Notes: generated by a model not told the origin, from the letters alone. A DNA stretch of 64,000 bases from Deinococcus radiopugnans ATCC 19172 (GCF_006335125.1 NZ_VDMO01000001.1:1-64000); one strand, 5' to 3'. Positions 19,378 to 30,174 are shown, numbered from the stretch's first letter. A program made the numbers and translations.

Positions 19378-19431
19378 TCCAAGGCACCCTACCCTTCCCG
19401 CTCCCCCGCTTCCACCCTCCAAAGGAACCCC

Positions 19432-20181
19432 ATGCCCCAGATCTTTATCGTCGACGACAGCATCAGTGTCCGCAAGGCACTGGAGATCACCTTTAAACGC
19501 CACTCGCTGGACTCGTTCAGTGCCGTCAGCGCCGAACAGGCCCTGGAAACCCTGGCGGCCGATCCCCATTTCGACCTGATGATGGCCGACGTGATCATGC
19601 CCGGCATGAGCGGCCTGGAGCTGTGTTCCGAGCTGCGCCGCGACGGGCGCTTCGATCACCTGCCCATCGTGCTGATGAGCGGCAACGTCGACGAGGACAT
19701 CAAGCGCCAGGCCCGTGAGGTCGGCGCCAACGGCGTGTTGCGTAAGCCCTTCAGTCCCGACGAGCTGATCCCGATGGTCGAGGACCTGCTGCGCGCCGCC
19801 GAGGCCCAGACCGCCGCCGCGCTCACCGCCGCGCCCGCAGCCGCCGAAGCCCCCGCCGCCGAACCGGCCGCCCCCAGTCAGCTGGAGCGCCTGATCGCCG
19901 AATACCGCCGCCGGGGCGACGTGGAAGACCTGATCGTGCTGGACGCCCAGGGGCAGCTGGTGCTGGCCGGCGGCGAGGCCGGGACGCCCGGCGCCGCGGA
20001 GCGCCTGCCCATGTACGCCCGGCATTTCGTCGCCACCGCCAGCGTCATCGGCCAGCATCTGCTGGGAGACGAACTGCAGGCCGTGACCCTGCGTTACGCG
20101 GGGCGCGAGGCGATCTTCCATCCTCAGGACGGTTTCCTGGTGATCGCCCTGACGCGCATGGACCTCAAGACCCTGAACTGA
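19432..20181 (+). CDS. Response regulator with C-terminal roadblock/LC7-like domain
   Basis: 249 aa, AAAGGA before the ATG. Receiver at 1-120 is complete: D8 and D9, D53 in MMADVIMPG, the Ser switch S83 and K105 in LRKPF. An Ala/Pro-rich linker (about 122-148) joins it to a C-terminal region (about 150-249) with the strand-helix pattern of roadblock/LC7 proteins (DLIVLDAQGQLVLAGG). Roadblock proteins such as MglB act on small Ras-like GTPases that set cell polarity. That suggests the output of this pathway may reach a GTPase, which is inference. Last gene of the operon. Confidence 0.75.
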   Translation: MPQIFIVDDSISVRKALEITFKRHSLDSFSAVSAEQALETLAADPHFDLMMADVIMPGMSGLELCSELRRDGRFDHLPIVLMSGNVDEDIKRQAREVGANGVLRKPFSPDELIPMVEDLLRAAEAQTAAALTAAPAAAEAPAAEPAAPSQLERLIAEYRRRGDVEDLIVLDAQGQLVLAGGEAGTPGAAERLPMYARHFVATASVIGQHLLGDELQAVTLRYAGREAIFHPQDGFLVIALTRMDLKTLN

Positions 20182-20197
20182 AGTCCGGGCCGTGCCT

Positions 20198-20231
20198 CAC
20201 CGGCTGACCGAGTTCCGCAGGTCAGCCGGTG
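20198..20231 (+). terminator. Stem-loop after the chemosensory operon
   Basis: Perfect 12-bp stem: CACCGGCTGACC (20198-20209) pairs with GGTCAGCCGGTG (20220-20231), with a 10-nt loop. It begins 16 nt after the last stop of the operon. No T tract follows, so it may be a Rho-dependent or mRNA-stabilising end rather than a classical terminator. Confidence 0.55.
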
Positions 20232-20284
20232 GGGTCTGGCGTGGCCGCGCTGGACTGCGGGGCGCGGCTGCCCAGGAAATTGAC

Positions 20285-20290
20285 TACAGT
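20285..20290 (+). promoter_or_regulatory. -10 box for the SIS-domain gene, leaderless type
   Basis: TACAGT ends six nt before the ATG at 20297. No ribosome site is present between them. No clear -35 was found 17 bp upstream. Confidence 0.45.
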
Positions 20291-20296
20291 AGCCCC

Positions 20297-21340
20297 ATGA
20301 TGCCCCGTTCGTTGCCCGCCGATCCGCTGATGCTGCAAGAAGCCCGCCAGACGCCCGACGCGATCGCGCGGCAGCTGTCCGAGAACGCGCAGGCCGCCGA
20401 CGCGCTGGCAGCGGTGCTGCGCGAGCGCCGCCCGCCCTACGCCGTGACCATCGCGCGCGGCAGCAGCGATCACGCCTGCACGGTCCTGAAGTACGCTCTG
20501 GAAACCGAGCTGTCGTTGCCGGTGGCCTCGCTGGGGCCGAGCGTGCACACGCTGTACGGCACGCGGCTGGACCTGCGCGGCGCACTGGTGATCGCCGTGT
20601 CGCAGAGTGGGGCCAGCCCGGACGTGGTGGAAAATGTCCGCATGGCCCGCGAGAGCGGCGCGCTGACCGTGGCACTGGTCAACGTGGAGGACAGTGAGCT
20701 GGCCCACTCGGCCGAGTTCGTGTTGCCGCTGCGCTGCGGCGAGGAGCGGGCGGTGGCCGCCACCAAGAGCTACCTCGCCAGCCTGACCGCCTTCTTGCCG
20801 GTGATCGCGGCGCTGGGACCGGACGACAGGCTGCGGGCGGCGCTGGACGGCCTGCCCGACGCGCTGCGCCGCACGCTGGAGCTGGAGGACGCCGCCAACG
20901 CTCTGGCCGCGCGCTACCGCTTCGCCCAGAACCTGCTGATCCTGGCGCGCGGCCTGCACTACGGCGTGGCTCAGGAGGCCGCCCTGAAACTCAAGGAGAC
21001 CTCGGGCATCCACGCCGAGGCCTACAGCGCCGCCGAGTTCAGCCACGGTCCCAAACGCCTGCTGGCCGAGGGCCTGCCGCTGCTGGGTTTTGCCTCCGAC
21101 GACGCGGCGTGGCCCGCCACCGAGGCGGCGTACGCGGACCTGCGGGAAGGCGGGGCCGATCTGCGGACGCTGGGACCGGCGGCCGGCAGCACGCTGCGGA
21201 CCCCTGGCACCGGGCACGGCCTGACCGACACGGTGCCCAGCGCCCTGGCCTTCTACCTGTTCGCCGCGCACCTGGCGCTGGGCCGGGGCCTGGACCCCGA
21301 CGCGCCCCCACTGCTCAGCAAGGTGACGAAGACGCGCTAG
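20297..21340 (+). CDS. SIS-domain glucosamine-6-phosphate deaminase (NagB-II type)
   Basis: 347 aa with two sugar-isomerase (SIS) domains. The first has ARGSSDHA and AVSQSGASPDVVE, the second has FSHGPKRL, and the C-terminus ends LLSKVTKTR, as in GlmS isomerase and NagB-II enzymes. There is no N-terminal glutaminase half, so it is not GlmS itself. NagB-II turns glucosamine-6-P into fructose-6-P and ammonia. It follows GlcNAc-6-P deacetylation in amino-sugar use, which fits MurQ and AnmK encoded nearby. No nagA is seen in the window. The gene converges on the serine-hydrolase gene at 21315, overlapping it at their ends. Confidence 0.8.
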   Translation: MMPRSLPADPLMLQEARQTPDAIARQLSENAQAADALAAVLRERRPPYAVTIARGSSDHACTVLKYALETELSLPVASLGPSVHTLYGTRLDLRGALVIAVSQSGASPDVVENVRMARESGALTVALVNVEDSELAHSAEFVLPLRCGEERAVAATKSYLASLTAFLPVIAALGPDDRLRAALDGLPDALRRTLELEDAANALAARYRFAQNLLILARGLHYGVAQEAALKLKETSGIHAEAYSAAEFSHGPKRLLAEGLPLLGFASDDAAWPATEAAYADLREGGADLRTLGPAAGSTLRTPGTGHGLTDTVPSALAFYLFAAHLALGRGLDPDAPPLLSKVTKTR

Positions 21341-22340
21341 GACCCTGGCCCGCCAGCAGCGTGTTGCCCACCGCCCGCCGCAGGCCCTGGATGTCGAAGG
21401 CGCTGTGGCGCGTGGGGTGAACGCGGTTGGTCAGCAGCGTCCAGGCCAGCCCGCGCGCGGGGTCGGCCCACAGCCCCGTGCCGGTAAAGCCGGTGTGCCC
21501 GAACGCCGCCGGGCTGCACAGGCTGCCGCCGCTCCAGCCGGGTTGCGCGGCCACGAACGCCAGCGTCCGGCCCGGTGTCTGCAGGTGCGTCGCCTCGGCC
21601 TGGGCGGCGGGGGAGAGCCAGCCGCCGCCCAGCAGCCGCTCGGCCTGAGCCAGCACGCCGCCCAGCGTGCCGAACAGCCCGGCGTGTCCGGCCAGCCCGC
21701 CCTGGGCTGCCGCGTTCTCGTCGTGTGTCTCTCCACGCAACACTCGTTCGCGCCACGCGCAGCGCTCGGTGGCGACACTGTGTGCCGGGTCTGGGGCAAA
21801 CGTCAGGCCGGAATCCAGCGCGAATTCCCGCAGAGGTCTGTCATACACCCGCTCCAGCACGCGCCCCAGCAGGACGTAACCCAGATCCGAATAGACCACC
21901 TCTCCAGCCTCTTGCATGGCCCACGGCTCCTGCATGAAGCGGGCGCGGATGGTGTCGGCGCTGCCCCAGGTGTACAGCGGCACCCAGGCGGGCAGCCCCG
22001 CCGTGTGGGTCAGCAACTGGCGCAGGGTGCGCGTTTTCAGCGGCGTGTCCTGCATCCAGCCCAGTTCGGGCAGGTGCGTCGCCACCGTGTCGTCCAGATC
22101 GAGTCGTCCCTGCTCAGCGGCGCGGATCACGTTGCGGGCGGTGAACAGCGGCTTGGTCAGGCTGGCGAGATCGAAGAAGAAGTCCTCTTGCAGCGATACG
22201 TTCTCCGGCTGAAGCTGCGCGTGGCCCAGAATCAGGGTGTCCCGTCTTCCCGCCGCGTCAACCACGCCCAGCGCCGCCCCAGGCAACCCACCTGAGTTCA
22301 CTGCCCTTTCCAGAAGTTCGCGCGTTCGTTCGGGAATCAT
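21315..22340 (-). CDS. Serine hydrolase, beta-lactamase/PBP4-like family
   Basis: 341 aa. Class C-type active site: S60-x-x-K63 in LASLTKP and the second motif Y150-S-D in VVYSDLGY, then a GHTGFTG segment equivalent to the KTG box. No signal peptide is visible, so it probably works in the cytoplasm. It overlaps the MurQ stop (ATGA) and belongs to the same transcript as murQ and the GntR gene. Family members are esterases, peptidases or amidases. In this setting an activity on wall fragments such as muropeptides is a reasonable guess but is not shown. Its 3' end overlaps the NagB-II gene by about 26 bp. Confidence 0.82.
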   Translation of the reverse strand: MIPERTRELLERAVNSGGLPGAALGVVDAAGRRDTLILGHAQLQPENVSLQEDFFFDLASLTKPLFTARNVIRAAEQGRLDLDDTVATHLPELGWMQDTPLKTRTLRQLLTHTAGLPAWVPLYTWGSADTIRARFMQEPWAMQEAGEVVYSDLGYVLLGRVLERVYDRPLREFALDSGLTFAPDPAHSVATERCAWRERVLRGETHDENAAAQGGLAGHAGLFGTLGGVLAQAERLLGGGWLSPAAQAEATHLQTPGRTLAFVAAQPGWSGGSLCSPAAFGHTGFTGTGLWADPARGLAWTLLTNRVHPTRHSAFDIQGLRRAVGNTLLAGQGPSASSSPC

Positions 22341-23263
22341 TGCTCTTCCAAAGCCGCGCGGGCATGTCCGTGGTGCGCCTCCAGCCGGGTGGCCGCCTCT
22401 TCGGCGCTGACGCCCAGCCGCAGCGTCACGATGGCGACTTTGACGCTCCCATCACTCTTGGAGAGCGCCTCACGCGCCACCGCCTCGTCCGTTCCCGTCG
22501 CGTGGCGCACCAGCCGCACGGCGCGGCCCTCCAGCTTGGCGTTGGTGGCCCGCACGTCCACCATCAGGTTGCCGTAGACCTTGCCCAGCCGCACCATCAC
22601 GGCGCTGGAAAAGGTGTTCAGGGCGATCTTCTGCGCGGTGCCGGCCTTCAGGCGGGTGCTGCCGCTGATCACCTCTTCCCCCGTGTCCAGCAGCACCGGG
22701 CACTCGGCGGCCCGCAGCAGCGGTGTGCCGGGGTTGTTCGACAACCCCACGGTCAGCGCCCCGGCCTGCCGCGCCGCGTCCAGCGCGCCCAGCACGTAGG
22801 GGGTGGTGCCGCTGGCGGCCACGGCGATCAGCACGTCGTCCGGCCCCACCGCCGCCGCCGCGACATCGGCGGCCCCTGCCGCCCGGTCATCCTCGGCCCC
22901 CTCCACCGCCTCGCGGATGGCCCGGTCACCCCCGGCAATCAGCGGCACGGCCCGCTCAGGCGGCCAGGAGAAGGTGGGGGTCAGTTCGGTGGCGTCCAGC
23001 ACGCCCAGGCGTCCGCTGGTGCCCGCGCCCGCGTAGACCAGCCGCCCGCCACGTTCCAGGCGGGGCAGCGCCGCCGCGACGGCCCGCGCGATGGCCGGGG
23101 CCGCCGCGCGCACCGCCTCCACCGCGCCACGCTGATCGTCGGCCAGCACCCGCACCAGTTCGGGAATCTCCAGGCAATCCAGATCGGGGTGATCCGGGTG
23201 GACGCCCTCGGTGCGGCGTGGATCGGGCAGGAGGGCGCCAGGTGAGCGTGAATCCGCGCTCAT
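22337..23263 (-). CDS. murQ: N-acetylmuramic acid 6-phosphate etherase
   Basis: 308 aa from the ATG at 23263, overlapping the GntR stop (ATGA). SIS-fold with the MurQ pattern [22 protein letters not shown] and TPTF, then [15 protein letters not shown] and [11 protein letters not shown]. MurQ removes lactate from MurNAc-6-P to give GlcNAc-6-P in wall recycling. The substrate would come from AnmK, encoded at 31063. Length is normal for the family. The order gntR-murQ-hydrolase in one overlapping unit points to control by the GntR protein. Confidence 0.92.
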   Translation of the reverse strand: MSADSRSPGALLPDPRRTEGVHPDHPDLDCLEIPELVRVLADDQRGAVEAVRAAAPAIARAVAAALPRLERGGRLVYAGAGTSGRLGVLDATELTPTFSWPPERAVPLIAGGDRAIREAVEGAEDDRAAGAADVAAAAVGPDDVLIAVAASGTTPYVLGALDAARQAGALTVGLSNNPGTPLLRAAECPVLLDTGEEVISGSTRLKAGTAQKIALNTFSSAVMVRLGKVYGNLMVDVRATNAKLEGRAVRLVRHATGTDEAVAREALSKSDGSVKVAIVTLRLGVSAEEAATRLEAHHGHARAALEEQ

Positions 23264-24033
23264 TCGCCGTCTCCGTGCAATTCCATCACGAAATCGTAGC
23301 GGTCGCCCCGGTAATGGGCGCGGGCGTACTCCACCGGGCGCCCGCCGCGCGTCCACGACACGCGCTCGGTGGCGAGCAGCGCCGCGCCGGGGGCGAGGCC
23401 CAGCAGTTCGGCCAGCGTGAGGTCGGCGCTGACGGCCCGCAGGTGCCGGATGGCCCGCACCGGGTTGAGGCCGCGCGTGGCCAGCAGCGCGTACAGGCTG
23501 GCGTCGGTCACGTCCGCATGGCCCAGCCGGCCCACCAGCGCGGCCGGCAGCGTGCTGTCCTCCACCGCCAGCGGCTCCCCGTCCGAGGTGCGCAGGCGGC
23601 GCACGCGGTAGACCTTTTCCCCTGGCGACAGGGCCAGACTCATGGCCTCCTGCGGGCTGGGGCGGGTGTGCTCGAAGCCCAGCACCCGCGCCCCCGGCGT
23701 CTGCCCGCGCGAGCGCACGTCGTCGGAAAACGAGCTGAGCAGCCCCAGGGTGCGGCTGGGCCGCTCCTCCGGCGTGGGCGGCGTGACGAAGGTGCCGCTG
23801 CCGTGCTTGCGGGTCAGCAGCCCCTGCTGGGCCAGCAGCGCCAGCGCCTGACGCACGGTCACGCGCGATACGTGCAGGCCGGCCGCCAGCTCGCGCTCGG
23901 CCGGCAGGGCGCTGCCCCGGCGCAGATCGCCGCTGACGATCCGCTGCTCCAGTCCCTGCGCGACTTGCATGTAGACGGGCAGGGCGCTGGCCGCGTCCAG
24001 CGGAATGGCCCAGGGGGGTGAGGTGGCGGACAT
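23260..24033 (-). CDS. GntR-family regulator, HutC/NagR-like
   Basis: 257 aa from the ATG at 24033. An earlier ATG exists, but it lies above the predicted -10 box. Winged helix at about 25-90 ([19 protein letters not shown]) and an UTRA ligand-binding domain from about 95 on ([17 protein letters not shown]). HutC-type UTRA proteins bind small ligands, often sugar phosphates such as GlcNAc-6-P. The gene is divergent from the peptide-binding protein genes and overlaps murQ. The predicted operator between the two promoters makes self-control likely. Confidence 0.88.
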   Translation of the reverse strand: MSATSPPWAIPLDAASALPVYMQVAQGLEQRIVSGDLRRGSALPAERELAAGLHVSRVTVRQALALLAQQGLLTRKHGSGTFVTPPTPEERPSRTLGLLSSFSDDVRSRGQTPGARVLGFEHTRPSPQEAMSLALSPGEKVYRVRRLRTSDGEPLAVEDSTLPAALVGRLGHADVTDASLYALLATRGLNPVRAIRHLRAVSADLTLAELLGLAPGAALLATERVSWTRGGRPVEYARAHYRGDRYDFVMELHGDGE

Positions 24034-24041
24034 GTCTGCAG

Positions 24042-24069
24042 AACATACCACTCCCGAACCTTTTGGCAA
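24042..24069 (-). promoter_or_regulatory. Promoter of the gntR-murQ operon
   Basis: Minus strand: -35 TTGCCA (24069-24064), 16-bp spacer, -10 TATGTT (24047-24042). The transcript would begin only a few bases before the ATG at 24033. The -35 lies inside the left arm of the palindrome. Confidence 0.6.
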
Positions 24070-24080
24070 GGGGCTTGCCA
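24064..24080. promoter_or_regulatory. Palindromic operator candidate for the GntR regulator
   Basis: Perfect 7-3-7 inverted repeat, TGGCAAG (24064-24070), GGG, CTTGCCA (24074-24080). It carries a TTGCCA -35 element on each strand, for the two divergent promoters. A second, wider pair of half-sites, TACCACT (24046-24052) and AGTGGTA (24091-24097), flanks it. Binding here would block both promoters. Confidence 0.6.
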
Positions 24081-24104
24081 TTGGCCCCAAAGTGGTACTA
24101 AGCT
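24075..24104 (+). promoter_or_regulatory. Promoter of the peptide-transport operon
   Basis: Plus strand: -35 TTGCCA (24075-24080), 18-bp spacer, -10 TAAGCT (24099-24104). The leader to the first start at 24250 would be about 140 nt. The -35 is the right arm of the palindrome. Confidence 0.5.
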
Positions 24105-24249
24105 ACTGGATGAGAATCACAGTTCACGTTCAGGCCCGGATCTGGGCCGTGTGCCGGGTTGGCGCGTCATGCCCCGCCCCACCACCCCTCCCCCGCAACG
24201 CATGTCCTCGCCCCCGTCCGGGGCACCCGCCCCCACCTGGAGGTCTTCG

Positions 24250-26031
<1,782 letters not shown>

Positions 26032-26142
26032 GCCACTCCTCAGGCAGGGGCGCGGCGGGCCGTGGCCACCGTCCCTGCCGTTCCTACACCTGCGGCCCAC
26101 CCCGTCCTGGCGCCACGCGCCCCCACCTGTCCCGGAGGATTC

Positions 26143-27885
26143 ATGACATCACGCCCCGCTGCTCTGCTGGCCCTCAGTCTCGCCCTGCTGTCCACTCCTG
26201 CTCTGGCCGCCAAGACCATGGGAGGTGACCTGGGCAGCCTGGGCGTCGTGCCCGGCAAAGTCGGCGGGACGTATACCCTGCCGCTGAGCGACAGCCCCCA
26301 GACCTTCAACTACTACGGCGCGATCGACAACAACACGTACACCGTGCTGAACAACGTGCTGGAAAGTCTGGTGGAGTACAACCTGGCGACGTACAAGCTG
26401 GAGCCGGGTCTGGCGGAGTCGTGGACGACCAGCAAGGACGGCAAGGTGTGGACGTTCAAGATCCGCAAGGGCGTCAAATGGCACGACGGCGTGCCCTTCA
26501 GCGCGGACGACGTGGTGTTTTCCTACAACAACATCATCCTGAACCCTGGCGTCCGTGCCAACCAGATTCCGAACCTGAGCTTCGGCGGCGAGCCGGTCAA
26601 GGTGGAGAAGGTGGACGCCTCCACGGTGCGCATGACCCTCAAGCAGGCGGCGGGGGCCTTTACCCAGCCGCTGAGGACGTTCATCCTGCCCAAGCACGTC
26701 TTCGAGAAGATCGACCCGCTGAAAAACCCCGCCGACTACATGAAGATGTGGGGCACCGACAAGGCCACCGAGGTGATCGGCACCGGCCCCTTCAAGTTCG
26801 CGGGCTACGTGGCCGGGCAAAAGATCAGTCTGGTCAAGAACCCCGACTACTGGAAGGTGGACGCCAAGGGCACCCGGTTGCCATACCTGAACCGGCTGGA
26901 ATACCTGATTATCCGCGACCCACAGGCGCAGGTGGCGCAGTTCCTGGCCGGCAACGTGGATCAGGTGAACATCACCGGGGCGCAGTTTCCAGACCTGAAG
27001 CAAAAAGAGCTGGCCGGCGCGCCGTTCAAGGTGGTGCGCAGCAAGGCGCTGTTCGGCAGCCCCCCGCACATCGCCTTCAATTTCGACGCCAAGGATCCGG
27101 CGCTCGCCAAGGTCTTCCGTGACCTGCGCTTCCGGCAGGCCATGCAGTTTGCGGTCAACCGTCAGCGCATCATCGACGACGTGTTCAACACGGTGGCGAC
27201 CCTGCCCGGTCACGGCGTGGCCCCCATCAGCGAGTTCTACGTGAACACCAGAGGTGCCCTGGGCAAGTTCGATCTGAAGGCGGCGGGCCAGAAACTCGAT
27301 CTGCTGGGCCTCAAGGACACCAACGGCGACGGCATTCGCAATCTGCCGGGCGGCAAGAACCTGGAGTTCGACCTGACCTACGCCACCGACAGCACGGTGT
27401 ACCCGCCCATCGCCACCATCTTCCAGAACGATCTGAAGAGCATCGGGGTGAAAGTGAACCTCAAGGGCCTGCTGGTGGCGAACATGCTGTCGACCGGGCA
27501 GGCGGGCAACTACGAGGCGATGCTGTACGCGTTCGGCGATCAGCCGGATCCGCAGCTGAGGCGGGAAATCTGGCAGCCCGGCCAGCCGCTGAACTACTGG
27601 CACATGTCGGCGCGTGGCGCGGACGGCAAGCCGGTTTTCGCCAGCATGCAGCCCTGGGAAAAGCGGATCTGGGACATCTTCGAGCAGGGGGCCACCGTCG
27701 TCGACCCGATCAAGCGCCGCGCGCTGTACGGCGAGTGGCAGGCCCTGTTTTCCAAGAACCTGCCGGTGATCATGGTGGCCAAGGCTGACAACCTGGCGGC
27801 CGTGAACAACAAAGTGGGCAATTTCATCTACAACCTCGGCCCGATTCCCACCTACAACACCAACACGTTGATCTACCTGAAGTGA
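26143..27885 (+). CDS. Peptide-type ABC transporter substrate-binding protein, copy 2 (SBP family 5)
   Basis: 580 aa from the ATG at 26143, with GGAGG six nt upstream. Signal peptide at about 1-23 (ALLSTPALA). Same fold and many identical stretches as copy 1, including the HDGVPFSADDVVFSYNN signature and an ATIFQNDLKSIGVKVN region. The pair arose by tandem duplication and probably shares one permease while binding related ligands. It lies between copy 1 and the permease genes. Confidence 0.87.
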   Translation: MTSRPAALLALSLALLSTPALAAKTMGGDLGSLGVVPGKVGGTYTLPLSDSPQTFNYYGAIDNNTYTVLNNVLESLVEYNLATYKLEPGLAESWTTSKDGKVWTFKIRKGVKWHDGVPFSADDVVFSYNNIILNPGVRANQIPNLSFGGEPVKVEKVDASTVRMTLKQAAGAFTQPLRTFILPKHVFEKIDPLKNPADYMKMWGTDKATEVIGTGPFKFAGYVAGQKISLVKNPDYWKVDAKGTRLPYLNRLEYLIIRDPQAQVAQFLAGNVDQVNITGAQFPDLKQKELAGAPFKVVRSKALFGSPPHIAFNFDAKDPALAKVFRDLRFRQAMQFAVNRQRIIDDVFNTVATLPGHGVAPISEFYVNTRGALGKFDLKAAGQKLDLLGLKDTNGDGIRNLPGGKNLEFDLTYATDSTVYPPIATIFQNDLKSIGVKVNLKGLLVANMLSTGQAGNYEAMLYAFGDQPDPQLRREIWQPGQPLNYWHMSARGADGKPVFASMQPWEKRIWDIFEQGATVVDPIKRRALYGEWQALFSKNLPVIMVAKADNLAAVNNKVGNFIYNLGPIPTYNTNTLIYLK

Positions 27886-28016
27886 GGCGGCGGACGGGGG
27901 AGAGGCCCTGCGCGTGCCCCGCCCCGTCCGCCCCGCCGCTGCAAAAGAATGGAGTGTCCCCCGTTGCTGTTACCCCGCGTTCCTGACCCCCGTCCCCCCC
28001 TCACGGCCCACCCACC

Positions 28017-28988
28017 ATGCTGAGCTACGCCCTGCGCCGCATCCTCGGCATGGTGCCCACGCTGCTGCTGATCAGCGTGGTGTGTTTTGTCGTCATTCAG
28101 CTGCAACCCGGCAGCTTTCTGGATCAGTACCTGGAAGACCCGCGCGTGACCAAGGAAACCGTCGCCACCATCACCCGACAGCTGGGCCTCGATCAGCCGC
28201 TGTGGGTGCAGTACCTGAGCTGGATCAAGGGCATCGTGTTGCACGGCGATTTCGGCTATTCCTTCGCCAACGGGCGGCCGGTGGCCGAGCTGATCTGGGA
28301 ACGGCTGGGCTGGACGGTGTTTCTGGCCGTCCTGACGCTGATCGTGTCGTGGCTGATCGCCATTCCGCTGGGCATCTACACGGCGCTGAACCGCTATGGA
28401 CTGGGCGCCACCATCACCAATTTCCTGGGCTACATCAGCCTCGCCATCCCCGACTTTCTGGTGGCGCTGCTGCTGATTGCCCTGGTGCTGGGCGCGGGCG
28501 GCACCAACGTGGGCGGACTGTTCAGCCCGCAGTACATCGGGGAGCCGTGGAGCTGGCCCAAGGTGCTGGATCTGCTGAACCACCTGTGGATTCCCATGAT
28601 TGCCATCGGCCTGGAAGGGGTGGCGGGCCTGATGCGCCAGATGCGCGCCTCCATGCTGGACGTGATCAACCAGGATTACGTGCGCACCGCGCGGGCCAAG
28701 GGGCTGGCCGGGCGGGCGGTGCTGTGGCGGCACGCGGTTCGCAACGCCGTCAACCCGCTGATCAGCCTGGCGGGCCTGAGCCTGCCCACGTTGATCAGCG
28801 GCACCATCATCGCCTCCATCGTGCTGAACCTGCCCACCATCGGGCCCTACCTCTACGACAGCCTGCTCAATAAGGATCAATACGTGGCCATGACCCTGCT
28901 GCTCTTTAGCGCGCTGCTGCTGCTGATCGGCAACCTGCTCTCGGATCTGGCGCTGGCCTGGGCCGATCCCCGGATCCGGTTCGAATGA
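28017..28988 (+). CDS. ABC transporter permease, DppB-like
   Basis: 323 aa with about six membrane helices. First helix at about 10-30 (LGMVPTLLLISVVCFVVI), then the DppB-type loop with ITRQLGLDQPLWVQYLSW and the EAA-type contact loop AKGLAGRAVLWRHAVRNA. It forms half of the channel for peptide uptake. No clear ribosome site precedes the ATG and there is a 131-nt gap after the binding-protein gene. It overlaps the next permease by ATGA. Confidence 0.87.
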   Translation: MLSYALRRILGMVPTLLLISVVCFVVIQLQPGSFLDQYLEDPRVTKETVATITRQLGLDQPLWVQYLSWIKGIVLHGDFGYSFANGRPVAELIWERLGWTVFLAVLTLIVSWLIAIPLGIYTALNRYGLGATITNFLGYISLAIPDFLVALLLIALVLGAGGTNVGGLFSPQYIGEPWSWPKVLDLLNHLWIPMIAIGLEGVAGLMRQMRASMLDVINQDYVRTARAKGLAGRAVLWRHAVRNAVNPLISLAGLSLPTLISGTIIASIVLNLPTIGPYLYDSLLNKDQYVAMTLLLFSALLLLIGNLLSDLALAWADPRIRFE

Positions 28989-30106
28989 CGGCCCTTCCTG
29001 CAACTCCCGTGGTGAAGGGGCCGGAACGGCAGACCCCACTGGCGCTGGCGCTGCGGCGCTTCCGGCGCAACCGCGTGGGCGTGTGGAGCGCGTGGATTCT
29101 GGCCGCGCTGTACCTCGTGGCGCTGCTGGCCGGGTTTCTGTCGCCGTACTCGATCACCGCGCAGCACGCCGACTTTCCGTTCCAGCGCCCGCAGGCCGTA
29201 CACATCGTTCACGACGGGAAATTGATGCGCCCCTTCGTCTACGGCGTCAAGAAGACCCGCGATCCGGTGACCTTCCGCTCCACCTTCGCGCCGGACACCG
29301 CCAACCCCAAGCCGATCCTGTTCTTCGTGCGCGGCGACGATCCGCTGGAATCGCGCTACAACTTCCTGGGCGTCTTCAGGAGTCAGTGGCACCTGTTCGG
29401 CGTGCAGGACGGCTATTACTTTCCGCTGGGCACCGACAAGTTCGGGCGTGACCTGTTCTCGCGCATGCTGGTCGGCTCTCAAGTCAGCCTGACGGTGGGC
29501 CTCATTGGGATTCTGATCAGCTTTACTATAGGCATCGTGCTGGGCGGGGTCAGCGGGTACTTCGGCGGCTGGGTGGACAACCTGATCCAGCGCGTGATTG
29601 AGGTGCTGCTGTCCTTTCCCCGCCTGCCGATTCTGCTGGCGCTGTCCACCATCATTCCCGCGAGCTGGCCCAGCACCTGGGTGTACCTGGGCATCATCGG
29701 CGTGCTGGCGCTGATCGGCTGGGCGGGGCTGGCGCGGGTGGTGCGCGGGCAGGTCATCAGCGCCCGCAACGTCGACTACGTGCAGGCGGCGCGGGCCATC
29801 GGCAGCAGTGATCTGCGGGTCATTCTGCGCCACATCATGCCCAACCTGAGTTCATTCCTGATCGTGACCGCCACGCTGGCGCTGCCGGGGTACATCCTGG
29901 GCGAGAGCGCGCTGAGTTTCCTGGGCCTGGGCATCAAGGAACCCATGACCAGCTGGGGGCTGCTGCTGAAGGACGCGCAGAATTTCGAGACCCTCAACCT
30001 GTATCCCTGGCTGCTGCTGCCCGGCGTGATGATCGTGCTGTCGGTGCTGGCTTTTAATTTCATGGGAGACGCCCTGAGAGATGCGGCGGACACCCAGAGC
30101 CGCTGA
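28985..30106 (+). CDS. ABC transporter permease, DppC-like, with long external insert
   Basis: 373 aa, longer than the usual 290-300 because of an insert of about 80 residues after the first helix (about 58-140, GVKKTRDPVTFRSTF onward). The insert would face outside. The core is normal: LGTDKFGRDLFSRML, a helical membrane part, and the EAA loop ARAIGSSDLRVILRHIMPN. It pairs with the DppB-like permease. No ATP-binding genes (dppD, dppF) follow, so the ATPases must be supplied from elsewhere in the genome. Confidence 0.87.
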   Translation: MTALPATPVVKGPERQTPLALALRRFRRNRVGVWSAWILAALYLVALLAGFLSPYSITAQHADFPFQRPQAVHIVHDGKLMRPFVYGVKKTRDPVTFRSTFAPDTANPKPILFFVRGDDPLESRYNFLGVFRSQWHLFGVQDGYYFPLGTDKFGRDLFSRMLVGSQVSLTVGLIGILISFTIGIVLGGVSGYFGGWVDNLIQRVIEVLLSFPRLPILLALSTIIPASWPSTWVYLGIIGVLALIGWAGLARVVRGQVISARNVDYVQAARAIGSSDLRVILRHIMPNLSSFLIVTATLALPGYILGESALSFLGLGIKEPMTSWGLLLKDAQNFETLNLYPWLLLPGVMIVLSVLAFNFMGDALRDAADTQSR

Positions 30107-30112
30107 ATAGAG

Positions 30113-30141
30113 TTGACGCCCCGCGCATACCGCGCTATATT
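30113..30141 (+). promoter_or_regulatory. Near-consensus sigma-70 promoter before the methyltransferase
   Basis: -35 TTGACG (30113-30118), 17-bp spacer, -10 TATATT (30136-30141). It begins six nt after the DppC stop. Transcription would begin near 30148, just ahead of a stem-loop with a T tract. Confidence 0.7.
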
Positions 30142-30150
30142 TTTCCCATC

Positions 30151-30174
30151 ACCGCCTGAAAGGGCGGTTTTTTC
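30151..30174 (+). terminator. Intrinsic terminator hairpin directly behind a promoter
   Basis: ACCGCC (30151-30156) pairs with GGCGGT (30163-30168) around a six-base loop and is followed by a run of T to 30173. It would end transcripts of the transporter operon. It also lies within the first 30 nt of any RNA begun at the TTGACG/TATATT promoter, so it may act on that transcript too. Confidence 0.75.
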
